Positions 17,676 through 26,948 are shown, numbered from the stretch's first letter. The stretch is DNA of 64,000 nucleotides from Echinicola sp. 20G (GCF_015533855.1 NZ_AP024154.1:5090501-5154500), one strand, 5' to 3'. Program-made: numbers and translations. Notes: a model not told the origin generated them from the sequence alone.

Positions 17676-19607
17676 ATGAATAATCTTAATCTTCTATTAG
17701 TAGATGACAAAGAAGAAAATCTCATTGCACTCGAGGCGCTTATTAGAAGGGATGACTTTAATATTTTTAGCACTACTAATCCAAATCAAGCACTTAAAAT
17801 CGCATGGGAAAATGATATTTCGATCGCCCTTTTGGATGTACAGATGCCTGAAATGGATGGTTTTGAACTTGCAGAAATCTTAAAGAGTAATTTAAAAACC
17901 AAACAAATCCTAATCATATTTGTCACCGCCATTTCGAAAGAAGCCAAATATGCAATCAAAGGATTCAATACTGGGGCGATTGACTATCTTTTCAAACCTC
18001 TGGACCCCTATATTACCACAGCCAAAGTGGATGCTTTCGCTCAGTTAGCTCGAGCTCAAAGGGAGCTTATTAATAAAAATAATGAGTTGGAAAAGTATGC
18101 ACTTGAAGTAAAAAATTCCGCAGATATTATCTGCCGGGTCAATCCCAAAACCTTACAAATCAATGCTGTTAATCCTGCCATTACAAAAATACTGCAATAT
18201 CACCCAGACAGTGTTCAAGGTAAATCTTTGATAGATCTTACAGAAGATGGAAAAGCATCTATCACTAAATATGAATTAAGTCAAATGGTGAGCGAAAATA
18301 AAACCTATTGCGTTTTTCAAGACAGGTTCAAAAATCCAGATGGTGACATTCTCTGGTTAGAGTGTAGAGCAAGTAAGAAGAATGAGCTACTGTTGCTAAA
18401 CATGAGTGATGTAACCATTCAAAAAAACTATACCAATGAACTTATCCGATCAAGGGATGTGGCTGAGGAGACAAAAAAGATGAAAGAAGGTTTTTTGGCT
18501 AGTATGAGTCATGAAATCCGTACTCCTATCAGTGGAGTTATTGCATTGACAAATACCCTAAAAAACACAGCTCTTTCCCAGGAACAAGCGAAAACATTAG
18601 ACTTAATTTCAATTTCTTCTCAATCTTTATTGGGAATTGTTAACGATATTCTTGATCTTTCCAAAATAGAGGCAGGTAAATTTTCAATTGTTAGGACTGA
18701 GATCGACTTACCTAATTTAGTTAAATCCGTTTGTGATTTACTGCACCATAAAGCCGACGAAAAAAACCTTGAGCTGAGTTATGAAATTGCAGAGAATGTT
18801 GCATCGCACATTTTCGCAGATGGATTAAGGCTCAACCAAATACTCATGAATCTATTGGGTAATGCTTTGAAATTTACAGAAAAAGGTTTTGTCAAACTCA
18901 TGGTCAAATCAATTGCTACCGAAGATGATGAAACCACACTTTCATTCATTGTAGAAGATTCAGGTATTGGCATGTCTCCGGGACAATTAGAACATGTCTT
19001 TGAAGAGTTTTCCCAAGCGGATTCCAATATTACCCATCGCTATGGTGGAACGGGACTGGGGCTTTCAATCACCAAAAAATTGGCCCAATTAAAGGGAGGA
19101 ACCCTAAATGTATCTAGCGCTTTGGGAAAAGGCTCCCAATTTACTTTCACCAACAAGTATAAAATCATTAGGAAAAAAGAATTGAAAAAAGACAATCAAC
19201 AAGATTCTATTATACAGCCTTTCAAGGAGTCAATTAATGTTCTAATGGCTGAAGATAATATGATCAACCAGTTTGCGGCCAAGCATATCATGCAAAAATG
19301 GAATATACATTTGGAAATTGCTGAAACTGGTTCTGAAGCTATCGAAAAGTATCATAAAGGTAATTTTGATATTATCTTAATGGATATGTACATGCCCGAA
19401 ATGAACGGCTTCGAGGCGACCAAAATTATCAGAGAGGAGATGAAGAAATCGTCCAATAGAATTCCAATCATTGGTTTATCAGCTGTAGCAATGGAAGAGG
19501 ACATCCAAAAGGCTAGAGAATCAGGAGTGGATGACATTATGGGAAAACCATTTGAACCTAAAGAGCTTAATGAAATGATAAGAAAATACCTAAATGGATC
19601 TAAATAA
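17676..19607 (+). CDS. Hybrid histidine kinase: REC-PAS-HisKA-HATPase-REC
   Basis: 643 residues, no membrane segment. An N-terminal receiver (acceptor ~D54 in IALLDVQMPEMDGFE) is followed by a PAS domain at ~145-250. The H-box is SMSHEIRTPISG with His ~279, then ATPase motifs DSGIGM and GGTGLGL, and a C-terminal receiver with ~D570 (ILMDMYMPEMNGFE). It starts 10 bases after cheB and completes the four-gene operon. Its N-terminal receiver could take phosphate from the first kinase, so the two probably form one relay. No DNA-binding output protein is encoded in the block. Confidence 0.94.
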   Translation: MNNLNLLLVDDKEENLIALEALIRRDDFNIFSTTNPNQALKIAWENDISIALLDVQMPEMDGFELAEILKSNLKTKQILIIFVTAISKEAKYAIKGFNTGAIDYLFKPLDPYITTAKVDAFAQLARAQRELINKNNELEKYALEVKNSADIICRVNPKTLQINAVNPAITKILQYHPDSVQGKSLIDLTEDGKASITKYELSQMVSENKTYCVFQDRFKNPDGDILWLECRASKKNELLLLNMSDVTIQKNYTNELIRSRDVAEETKKMKEGFLASMSHEIRTPISGVIALTNTLKNTALSQEQAKTLDLISISSQSLLGIVNDILDLSKIEAGKFSIVRTEIDLPNLVKSVCDLLHHKADEKNLELSYEIAENVASHIFADGLRLNQILMNLLGNALKFTEKGFVKLMVKSIATEDDETTLSFIVEDSGIGMSPGQLEHVFEEFSQADSNITHRYGGTGLGLSITKKLAQLKGGTLNVSSALGKGSQFTFTNKYKIIRKKELKKDNQQDSIIQPFKESINVLMAEDNMINQFAAKHIMQKWNIHLEIAETGSEAIEKYHKGNFDIILMDMYMPEMNGFEATKIIREEMKKSSNRIPIIGLSAVAMEEDIQKARESGVDDIMGKPFEPKELNEMIRKYLNGSK

Positions 19608-19744
19608 TTCTTAATTCTCTATTCAATATACTTCCAGGAATTACATAGAAACACCATTTATCTCACAAATTCCTGAACTAGGTTTCTACTTGTAACTCCT
19701 AAACTCAGTTTTACTTTTTAGACATATCAAATTGCTCTCCTTTC

Positions 19745-19793
19745 TTAAATGTTAATTATCCATTATTTAATTAAATTGATAATTAACATTTAA
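19745..19793. promoter_or_regulatory. 16-base perfect inverted repeat before the split membrane-protein gene
   Basis: ttaaatgttaattatc (19745-19760) and its exact complement gataattaacatttaa (19778-19793) enclose a 17-base AT-only-plus-C spacer. The right arm ends 23 bases before the ATG at 19817, so it sits in the expected promoter/leader. It has no following T run typical of a terminator for the kinase operon. An operator or leader hairpin fits best. Confidence 0.45.
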
Positions 19794-19816
19794 ACTTTAG
19801 TTTTTGAAACAAAGAC

Positions 19817-20302
19817 TTGATGGAAAAAGAACATGAAAAACCAAGTTTTAAAAAATGGCTTGATAACCTTCAACAAGAAAGCTGGCAATTAGAACTAATC
19901 ATTTCCGGCTTTTTAATTTATGCCCTTTTTAGTGCTTACGGTCCTGTCACGGAGTGGAAAAATCTGTCCATTGCCCAAGAAAACATTTACAGTATTTTTC
20001 TATCCATATTCGTCTCCATCTCTGTTTTTATATTGATGCTCAACTTATGTATCCACCTGACGTTAAGAGGGCTTTGGATTGGTTCTATTGGTATGAGATA
20101 TGTTTCAGGAGATATTGATTATGATAAATTGGACTACCAATCTAAATTCAGATCATTTCTGGAGAGTAAACTAGGATCATTCGATCGTTTTATTGCCAGT
20201 TTAGAGAAATACAGTAGTATAATATTTGCCATTACATTTTTAATGGTGTTCTTCCTCTTGTCATTTTTTCTACTGTTAAGTGTCTGGCTACTAATAGATT
20301 AA
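19817..20302 (+). CDS. Membrane protein of unknown function, N-terminal part of a split reading frame
   Basis: 161 residues with three predicted membrane helices (~30-45, ~60-90, ~133-160) and a conserved-looking start KWLDNLQQESWQLELIISGF. It ends with TAA at 20300-20302. The very next codon, TTG, continues an open frame in the same phase for 276 more residues that also encode membrane helices. The two parts together would make a 438-codon protein. The stop falls between a complete third helix and the next one. A nonsense mutation, a sequencing error or stop-start coupled expression could explain it. I do not recognise the family. Confidence 0.6.
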   Translation: MMEKEHEKPSFKKWLDNLQQESWQLELIISGFLIYALFSAYGPVTEWKNLSIAQENIYSIFLSIFVSISVFILMLNLCIHLTLRGLWIGSIGMRYVSGDIDYDKLDYQSKFRSFLESKLGSFDRFIASLEKYSSIIFAITFLMVFFLLSFFLLLSVWLLID

Positions 20303-21133
20303 TTGATCAACCTGTTACCAGATGGGTTTGTAAAAAGTATCATATATCCAGTTTTCAATATTTTATTTGGTTTTGGCTGCTTGCTGACTTTCATAGATTT
20401 TATCAGCTTTGGTTTTTTAAAGAGAAATACACTATTCCATCGATTCTATTTCCCGGTTTATAGGGTTTTCAGCTACCTCTCCTTGTCAATAATATATAGA
20501 CAAATGATCTATAATTTAATTGATAACAAGTTTGGTAGACGAGTAGTAAGAAGTATTCTCCCCACCTATTTCATACTGCTATTGATGTCCAGTTTTTCCT
20601 ATCGTTATTCTACTATTCTTCCATATAACCTCATTGAATCTGAAAAAAACTATGCTTCAAATATGGTCGCTTCACCTTCCAAATACCTGGATGCGTTGAA
20701 TCCCAAAACTTTTGTGGCCAAAGCAGCTGTTCAATCCAAAGCTATCGAGTCTAACTATCTCCAACTGTTTATACCCTTTCACCCTGAAATAGAAGCCAAC
20801 ATCCTAAAAAATTGTCCAAACCTTAAATACAATAAGACTAGAAAAGGGCTGTTTTTAAGGTTTCTATCCAACCAAAATGAGGTTTTGGATTTAGAGAAAG
20901 TAAATTTAAACACTTATCTGGATTGTTTAAAAAAGCAATATAAAGTGTTTATTGATGATCAAGAGATTGAAGCAAGTTTTGTTCTTTCAACAATAAACAA
21001 CAGACAAATAGGATTCGAATCTTTTTTAGATATTAAACAAATTGGAGAAGGATCCCATAGTTTATTGATCAAAACCAATCAAAAACCAAGTCAGGTCTAT
21101 TCTGAAATTCCCTTTTGGTATTTTCCTTCCTAA
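20303..21133 (+). CDS. C-terminal part of the split membrane protein
   Basis: 276 residues read in the same frame as the preceding gene, starting at a TTG directly after its stop. Predicted helices lie at ~12-37 and ~85-105. The remainder is a soluble domain of ~170 residues rich in Asn/Lys with FVLSTINNRQIGFESFLDIK and an ending EIPFWYFPS. No ATG occurs until well past the first helix, so independent translation would need the TTG. Most simply this is the rest of one gene. Function unknown. Confidence 0.5.
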   Translation: MINLLPDGFVKSIIYPVFNILFGFGCLLTFIDFISFGFLKRNTLFHRFYFPVYRVFSYLSLSIIYRQMIYNLIDNKFGRRVVRSILPTYFILLLMSSFSYRYSTILPYNLIESEKNYASNMVASPSKYLDALNPKTFVAKAAVQSKAIESNYLQLFIPFHPEIEANILKNCPNLKYNKTRKGLFLRFLSNQNEVLDLEKVNLNTYLDCLKKQYKVFIDDQEIEASFVLSTINNRQIGFESFLDIKQIGEGSHSLLIKTNQKPSQVYSEIPFWYFPS

Positions 21134-21149
21134 TACCATTAAACAAAAA

Positions 21150-21180
21150 ATCGCAACTCTCTAGTTTAGACAGTTGCGAT
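21150..21180 (-). terminator. Terminator of the sulfatase/GH92 operon
   Basis: atcgcaact (21150-21158) and agttgcgat (21172-21180) pair perfectly; on the minus strand the stem is followed directly by six T. It lies just beyond the 3' end of the sulfatase gene at 21196. Confidence 0.8.
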
Positions 21181-21195
21181 CAATTATATACCATT

Positions 21196-22719
21196 CTATA
21201 GCGATTGATAGATGTCAGTAAGGTCTAAATCGTCTCCCATTTCATTTTGCAATTTCAGCAAGTCCTCGAATAAACCTTTGACCCTATTTGCTTGCTCTGG
21301 ATTCTCTGCCAAATCATTCATTTCCAAAGGATCATTTTCCAAGTCAAACAACAATACCTTATTGATTTTTGGGTAAACCAAAAGCTTATATCCATCCTTA
21401 CGGATCATTCTTTGATAGTTTACATATGCACCATATATACCTTGCTCATAAGCACCTTCCTGCGTTTCATTCTTGGCCAAGGATAAAAAGCTGTTGAACT
21501 CCACATAGTCAGGTTTTTCCACCCCAGCCAACTCCAAGGAAGTGGCCATTACATCTTGCAAGTAGATATCATTATCCACTTTATTTCCTGCAGGCAAATC
21601 CGGCCCCATGGCCATGAAAGGCACACGAATACTGTGATCAAACAAGCTTTGCTTCCCAATCAATCCATGATGTCCCACCGCTAAACCATGATCTCCTGTA
21701 AAAAAGATATAAGTGTTTTCCAATTCTCCAGATGCTTCCAAGGCATCTAATATTTTTCCTATTTGCTCGTCCAAATGGGTAATAATGGCGTAGTATTCCT
21801 TTCTATGCGTTTTTATTGCCAATTCAGTTCTGGGAAAAGGTGCCAAAGCCTCATCCCTTAATCCCATTGAATTTCCAATATCATCCTTATAAGGATACTC
21901 AGGCAACCAATTTTCGGGAAGAGGTATATCCTCCAGAGGATATTTGTCCAAAAATGACTGTGGCGCCTGCCTTGGGTCATGGGGAGCATTAAAGGCGATA
22001 TACATAAAAAAGGGATTCTCTTTCTTTTGAGCATCATCCAAAAATGCCAAAGCATCATCCTTGACCACCTCACTCCAATGTTTTCCACCTTCCCAATAAC
22101 CACCATTATTGGGGTCTGAGGATGACCATGAAGTATCATTTTCACTCAAAGGCCTATAGTAACCTTCTGGCCTCAAATCAGAAATATCCTCCCCATTTCT
22201 CAGCGCTTCCCTTATACCAGGAACACTCTTTCCTAACTCTCCTCGAAAATCATTGGGCATTCCTGGACGAATATGTTTGGCTACTTGAAAAACAGTCTCT
22301 GCTGGTGCTTCTACATGCCATTTACCAGTCATATAAGTCGAATAGCCTGCTTTTTCCATTAACTTCCCCCAGGTCTGCTGCAGTGATAGTGAATCCCCAG
22401 CTGTCCACTTTTTGGATACATCTTGGGCTCTCCAAACATGCCGACCGGAAATCATCATCGCACGGGATGCTACGCAAATGGCACCGTTCCAGCCTCCCAT
22501 ATTGTAAGCATGGGTAAAAGTAGTTCCTCCATTTACCAGTCGGTCTAAGTTTGGAGTTGCTATCACCTCATTTCCCAAAGCATGGATGGCTTCGAAAGTA
22601 TAGTCATCAGCAAACAGAAACAAAATATTAGGCTTTTTCACTTGTTTCTCCTTTGGCTGCTGACAACTCCAAACGAACAGCACAAGCACTAGAATTAATA
22701 GACTTTTTAAGCGTATCAT
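21196..22719 (-). CDS. Sulfatase, predicted lipoprotein, with CxAxR active-site motif
   Basis: 507 residues from the ATG at 22719 (another ATG lies nine bases upstream). The lipoprotein signal ends FVWSC. The S1-type arylsulfatase fold is clear: NILFLFADD metal site, MTGKWHVEA, NAPHDPRQAP and FTGDHGLAVGHHG. The residue converted to formylglycine is Cys82 in ICVASRAMMISGR. The usual CxPxR is CVASR here, with Ala in place of Pro, a less common variant. It removes sulfate esters from a glycan outside the cytoplasm. It is the last gene of an operon with a GH92 mannosidase and another sulfatase. No formylglycine-generating enzyme is encoded in the window. Confidence 0.93.
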   Translation of the reverse strand: MIRLKSLLILVLVLFVWSCQQPKEKQVKKPNILFLFADDYTFEAIHALGNEVIATPNLDRLVNGGTTFTHAYNMGGWNGAICVASRAMMISGRHVWRAQDVSKKWTAGDSLSLQQTWGKLMEKAGYSTYMTGKWHVEAPAETVFQVAKHIRPGMPNDFRGELGKSVPGIREALRNGEDISDLRPEGYYRPLSENDTSWSSSDPNNGGYWEGGKHWSEVVKDDALAFLDDAQKKENPFFMYIAFNAPHDPRQAPQSFLDKYPLEDIPLPENWLPEYPYKDDIGNSMGLRDEALAPFPRTELAIKTHRKEYYAIITHLDEQIGKILDALEASGELENTYIFFTGDHGLAVGHHGLIGKQSLFDHSIRVPFMAMGPDLPAGNKVDNDIYLQDVMATSLELAGVEKPDYVEFNSFLSLAKNETQEGAYEQGIYGAYVNYQRMIRKDGYKLLVYPKINKVLLFDLENDPLEMNDLAENPEQANRVKGLFEDLLKLQNEMGDDLDLTDIYQSL

Positions 22720-22767
22720 ATCATTCACTTTTTTAAACTTCTTATCTTAGGCAGAACCTTCTGGAAC

Positions 22768-25080
22768 TCAATTTATCCCCCACTCTTTATTGGGTTGAGC
22801 ACTTAATTTAATTTCAAGTTCCCCTCCTTTTGCAAATACTTCATGAGGAAAATGATAGCTGTTCCATTCCTCACCATTGAGCTTTGAAGACTGGATATAG
22901 ACATCTTCATCCCAGTCATTTGCTACAGTAATAATCTCAAACTTGTCCCCTGGGTAGTAATCATTATTCAGGTCAATGGAAATCTTATTGAAAATTGGAC
23001 TGGTAATTTCATACTCAGACCCAACTGCTGCCCCACCATCTACTTGGAAAACCCCCATCGCCATCAAGACTCCCAGCGCTCCCATTTGACCTTGATCCTC
23101 GTCTCCATTATACCCACCATATGGGCTGGTATCTCCAAAAGTAGTTTCTTTAACTTCCCTCACCCAATACTGACTTAACCAAGGTTTTCCGGCATGGTTG
23201 AACAAATGAGCCATTTGACAGGAAGGCTGGTTTTCATAATCCACCCAGCTCTCGGCATGTTTTCCATGATCAGTGATAAAATTGTTTCCTCTTGCCTTTT
23301 CAAAATAGCCATTGAGCATTTCTGTATATGCTTCATTTCCACCAAACAATTCAATCAAGCCCTGCATGTCATGAGGGACAAAATGGGAGTAAATCGCTGA
23401 ATTACTCTCACAAAAGCCAAGTGTATTAAAACCTTCTCCTATCAAGGTAAAATTGGGAATCCAATTCCCCTCTATATCTTTAGGATGAATGGCTTTGGAT
23501 GCTGGATTCCAAAGGTTGCGGTAATTTTGGGACCTTTGCATAAGCATTTTATAATCTTCCTGCTTGCCCAGCACCTTGGACAACTGAGCCAAACACCAAT
23601 CTTGATAAGCATATTCCAAAGTCATAGAAGCTCCATCTTTGTGGCCACCGTTTCCTTCTACTCCCTCTGGCACATATCCTCTGCTTTCATAATATTTCAT
23701 TCCTCCACCCGTTGGATTCAAATCATGTTCATATCCTGCACGATCCCTGATTCCAGCCACAAAGGCATTTTTCATCAAACCTTCATAGGCCTTGTCAATG
23801 TCATATCCACGAATCCCTTTATTATAGGCAGTAGCAAAAAAAGATGTAGCTGGATCACCTATCATCACATAAGTATAATTCCCTCCGGATGGACCTCTAG
23901 GGATCAATCCACCGTCATTATACATATTTACCATACTGCTGCAAAAACCATCTATGATTTCTGGGTAGGCCATTGACCATAAAACATTCAGGGTCCACTG
24001 GCTGCCCCATAATGCATCAAAGTTATACTGCGGAAAAACAGGTTTACCTTGGTTATCCAAAGGTACTTTTCTGATTCTAGGGCTCTCTCCTGTCATATCA
24101 CAGTAATCCCCATTAACATCACTCACTACCCTTCTGCCCAACAATGCATGCCAAAGATCAGTGTAGAACTTAACCTTTTCTTCTTTTTTGCCTCCTTCGA
24201 CCTTAATTCTGGAAAGCTTGTCTTCCCATTCTTGTTCTGAATCACTTATCACTTGGTCAAAGTCCCAATGTGGTAATTCTTCCTCCATATTTTTCCATGC
24301 GTTTTCCAAGCTGGTATAGGAAATAGCCACTTTCATTTTTACTGGCTTCCCTTCAATATTTAGCTTTACATACGCCCCATTATTCTTTCCGTTTACAGTT
24401 TCATTGGCATCTAAAAGCTTACCATCTTCCCATCCACCAAACTCTTCAATGGAATGATCCAATTCTGCAGCAAAATAAACGTAAGTGGACTTGGGTCTTC
24501 TCCTAGTTCCACCCATCAAGGAAAATCCTTCTATTTTATCCTCTCCTATCTTCCTGACCATAGAAGAATCCACCTTACCATGGGCCAAAAATTCTCCAGT
24601 ATGAAAACTTATATAAGCTTCTTGGTCTGCTGGAAAGGTATATTTATGAAAACCAACGCGTTGTGTAGAGGTCAATTCTGCCTTGATGCCATAGCGGTCC
24701 AGGTTAATTTGGTGGTATCCTGGTTTTGCAATTTCTGTGGCATGGTCAAAGGATGATTTGGTCGCCTCCATCCCCTTAAATCCTTCAAACTCACCAGAGG
24801 TGGGCATTACTGGAATCCCTGCCATTTGCCAAGCATGAATATGACTGAAGCACCTCACCTCTGTGCTGTCATACAAATAGCCACTATTCCAGCTTCCTTT
24901 TGTCCAGGTATCAGGACTTAAGTTGACCATTCCAAAAGGCCTACTTGCGGAGGAAAAGAAAAACCAACGGCTTTTGTGGGTATCTACAAATGGGTTGACA
25001 TAAGCGGTGTATTTCTCCTCAACTTGATTACAACCGCTAATTAATGCAATCAATAAAAAAAAGAGGTGGTATTTTTTCAT
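22768..25080 (-). CDS. GH92 alpha-mannosidase, predicted lipoprotein
   Basis: 770 residues from the ATG at 25080, which gives a lipoprotein signal ending ALISGC; the frame upstream to 25146 lacks signal character. GH92 features: YVNPFVDTHKSRWFFFSSAS with PFGMVNLSPDT, CFSHIHAWQMAGIPVMPTSG, and the C-terminal NQPSCQMAHLFNHAGKPW and GDEDQGQMGALGVLMAMG segments. GH92 enzymes are calcium-dependent inverting exo-alpha-mannosidases, often alpha-1,2, acting on N-glycans or yeast/algal mannans. It sits between two sulfatases (gaps 39-48 and 82 bases), so the substrate is probably a sulfated mannose-containing glycan (inference). Confidence 0.94.
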   Translation of the reverse strand: MKKYHLFFLLIALISGCNQVEEKYTAYVNPFVDTHKSRWFFFSSASRPFGMVNLSPDTWTKGSWNSGYLYDSTEVRCFSHIHAWQMAGIPVMPTSGEFEGFKGMEATKSSFDHATEIAKPGYHQINLDRYGIKAELTSTQRVGFHKYTFPADQEAYISFHTGEFLAHGKVDSSMVRKIGEDKIEGFSLMGGTRRRPKSTYVYFAAELDHSIEEFGGWEDGKLLDANETVNGKNNGAYVKLNIEGKPVKMKVAISYTSLENAWKNMEEELPHWDFDQVISDSEQEWEDKLSRIKVEGGKKEEKVKFYTDLWHALLGRRVVSDVNGDYCDMTGESPRIRKVPLDNQGKPVFPQYNFDALWGSQWTLNVLWSMAYPEIIDGFCSSMVNMYNDGGLIPRGPSGGNYTYVMIGDPATSFFATAYNKGIRGYDIDKAYEGLMKNAFVAGIRDRAGYEHDLNPTGGGMKYYESRGYVPEGVEGNGGHKDGASMTLEYAYQDWCLAQLSKVLGKQEDYKMLMQRSQNYRNLWNPASKAIHPKDIEGNWIPNFTLIGEGFNTLGFCESNSAIYSHFVPHDMQGLIELFGGNEAYTEMLNGYFEKARGNNFITDHGKHAESWVDYENQPSCQMAHLFNHAGKPWLSQYWVREVKETTFGDTSPYGGYNGDEDQGQMGALGVLMAMGVFQVDGGAAVGSEYEITSPIFNKISIDLNNDYYPGDKFEIITVANDWDEDVYIQSSKLNGEEWNSYHFPHEVFAKGGELEIKLSAQPNKEWGIN

Positions 25081-25162
25081 GGGGTGATTATGGTTATTTG
25101 GGCAAATAAGTGGTGAAGGGCGAAGAAGATATCCATCACTCCTCACCCATTCAGCTTATTTA

Positions 25163-26824
25163 TTAATCTTTGGTCACTTTGCTTCCCCACCAATCTGGGT
25201 TGGGTTGCCAGCCAGGAGTCAGCACTTTGACACGATCATTTTCGAGCTTTTCCAACTGAGCTGTCTTGGCACGATTCAGTACTTTCTCCTCTTCTTTAGC
25301 ATCATACTCAGGGTCTGCATAGGGATAACGGACATTATTTTTCTCCAGATACTTATTCAGTTTTTTCATTAGTTGGGCAGTCACCTTCGGTTCCTTGGTT
25401 GAAAGGTCTACTTTCTCTTCAGGATCAGTTTCCAAATTATAGAGTTCCTTCCCATCATTTTCGTAATAATGAATCAGCTTCCATTTTCCATCACGAATGA
25501 TAGAGCTCGGATCCCCTCCTTGATTCCCATAATGAGGATAATGCCAGTACAAAGCCCGATCCTTTTCTTCTTTGCCTTCCATAACGGCAACTAAACTCTT
25601 TCCTTCTATTGGAGACTTTGTTTCTTTTCCAGCGCCAACCAGATCCATGATGGTAGGCAAAAAGTCAATTCCACTGGCCGGATAGTCTATGTCTCCCTGA
25701 GCACCGCCAGGAACCTTTATGAAATAAGGAACCCTCAAGCCTCCTTCCCACTGATACCCTTTTCCTCCTCTGAGCGGCAAATTAGAAGTAGAAAAGTTAT
25801 CTCCTGAAGCCACTCCACCATGATCAGAAGTAAATATCACAACAGTATTGTCAGCTAATCCCTGCTCTTGCAATGCGTCCATAACCAAACCAACAGCTTC
25901 ATCCATGGTTTCTACCAAACCACCATAGACCGGGTTATCTTGAGTGGTGCGGATAGGTAACCTTCTTTCCATCTCATAGCCATGATCAGCCAATCCTGCT
26001 GACTCGGCCTTGTTTCTATATTTCTGCCATTTTTCTTCTGTGGTCTGAATAGGCCCATGAACGGCATAAAAGCATAGCATCGCAAAAAATGGCTTACTAT
26101 GTGCTCCTTCAATATAGTTCACTGTTTCCTTGGCCAGTCTTAAACTTAGATTTTCCCCATTGGGTCCTTGCTCCAAATTAGGATTTACATAGGGGGCAAA
26201 GTAGCCTCCTTTAGGGCTACCAGACTCCCATCCACCAACATTGATATCAAAACCATGATCCTCAGGATAGGATCCTTCCGAGCCCAAGTGCCACTTTCCC
26301 GCAAAAAAAGTTTCATAGCCTTGAGTTTTTAAGGCCTCAGGAATAGTAAGCAATTCAGTTGATAAATCATGTGGATATTCGGGAGGCAAGAGCTGGGTAT
26401 GCCTTCCATAACTTCTCCATTTTTCTCCTTCTGGAGCTCCGATCCAATCTGTAATACCGTGGACTGCAGGTGTAACCCCGGTCATAATACTTGCCCGAGA
26501 AGGGCTGCAAACCCTAGAAGCAGCATATCCTTGCGTAAACCTGTAGGATGATCTTCCAAGCTGGTCCACATTGGGTGTTTCATAATACTCACTTCCTGTA
26601 ATGCCAAGATCATGATATCCAAGATCATCGACCAAAATAAAAACTACATTAGGCTGAGCTGTTTTTTGAGCTTGAGCATTCAGTGATATACTGATCAAAA
26701 ATGAACAGCAAGCGGACAAAAGCACCTTACTAAAAGCAGGTTTGCAATTAACAAATTTCAATTTTTCTAATTTTAGGTTTAAAGCCCTTAAAATAATCAG
26801 ATTGTTTAGATTCATACCTACCAC
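25163..26824 (-). CDS. Secreted sulfatase with canonical CSPSR motif
   Basis: 553 residues. Cys106 in VCSPSRASIMTG is the formylglycine site; other arylsulfatase features are NVVFILVDDLGYHDLG, FFAGKWHLGSEG, CFYAVHGPIQT and FTSDHGGVASG. The hydrophobic signal lies at ~30-52 (VLLSACCSFLISISLNAQA), after an unusually long polar leader. A start downstream of 26824 is possible, but no ATG close to the signal is evident. The C-terminal ~90 residues (LNKYLEKNNVRYPYADPEYD) are typical of this group. It heads the operon with GH92 and the second sulfatase. Confidence 0.93.
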   Translation of the reverse strand: MVGMNLNNLIILRALNLKLEKLKFVNCKPAFSKVLLSACCSFLISISLNAQAQKTAQPNVVFILVDDLGYHDLGITGSEYYETPNVDQLGRSSYRFTQGYAASRVCSPSRASIMTGVTPAVHGITDWIGAPEGEKWRSYGRHTQLLPPEYPHDLSTELLTIPEALKTQGYETFFAGKWHLGSEGSYPEDHGFDINVGGWESGSPKGGYFAPYVNPNLEQGPNGENLSLRLAKETVNYIEGAHSKPFFAMLCFYAVHGPIQTTEEKWQKYRNKAESAGLADHGYEMERRLPIRTTQDNPVYGGLVETMDEAVGLVMDALQEQGLADNTVVIFTSDHGGVASGDNFSTSNLPLRGGKGYQWEGGLRVPYFIKVPGGAQGDIDYPASGIDFLPTIMDLVGAGKETKSPIEGKSLVAVMEGKEEKDRALYWHYPHYGNQGGDPSSIIRDGKWKLIHYYENDGKELYNLETDPEEKVDLSTKEPKVTAQLMKKLNKYLEKNNVRYPYADPEYDAKEEEKVLNRAKTAQLEKLENDRVKVLTPGWQPNPDWWGSKVTKD

Positions 26825-26886
26825 TCACCATAGAAATTCGACTGAGGCAAATTATTTATTCGAATTCATCAAAAAAATGTGTAAAA

Positions 26887-26918
26887 AAATCCCTTTCAAA
26901 AAATTTTGAAAGGGATTT
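26887..26918 (-). terminator. Terminator of the YtxH gene
   Basis: Two 15-base arms, 26887-26901 and 26904-26918, pair perfectly with a two-base centre. On the minus strand the stem ends in a run of seven T. It lies 31 bases beyond the stop of the gene at 26949. Confidence 0.8.
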
Positions 26919-26948
26919 AAGTATTGTCTTAATTTAAGAACAAAGCAT

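Noticed and set aside
12773..19607. Chemotaxis operon
   Set aside because: No CheA, CheW, receptor or motility gene is present, and CheB lacks its receiver domain.
19635..19675. caggaatt/aattcctg hairpin as terminator of the kinase operon
   Set aside because: Eight-base stem with a 25-base loop and no T run.
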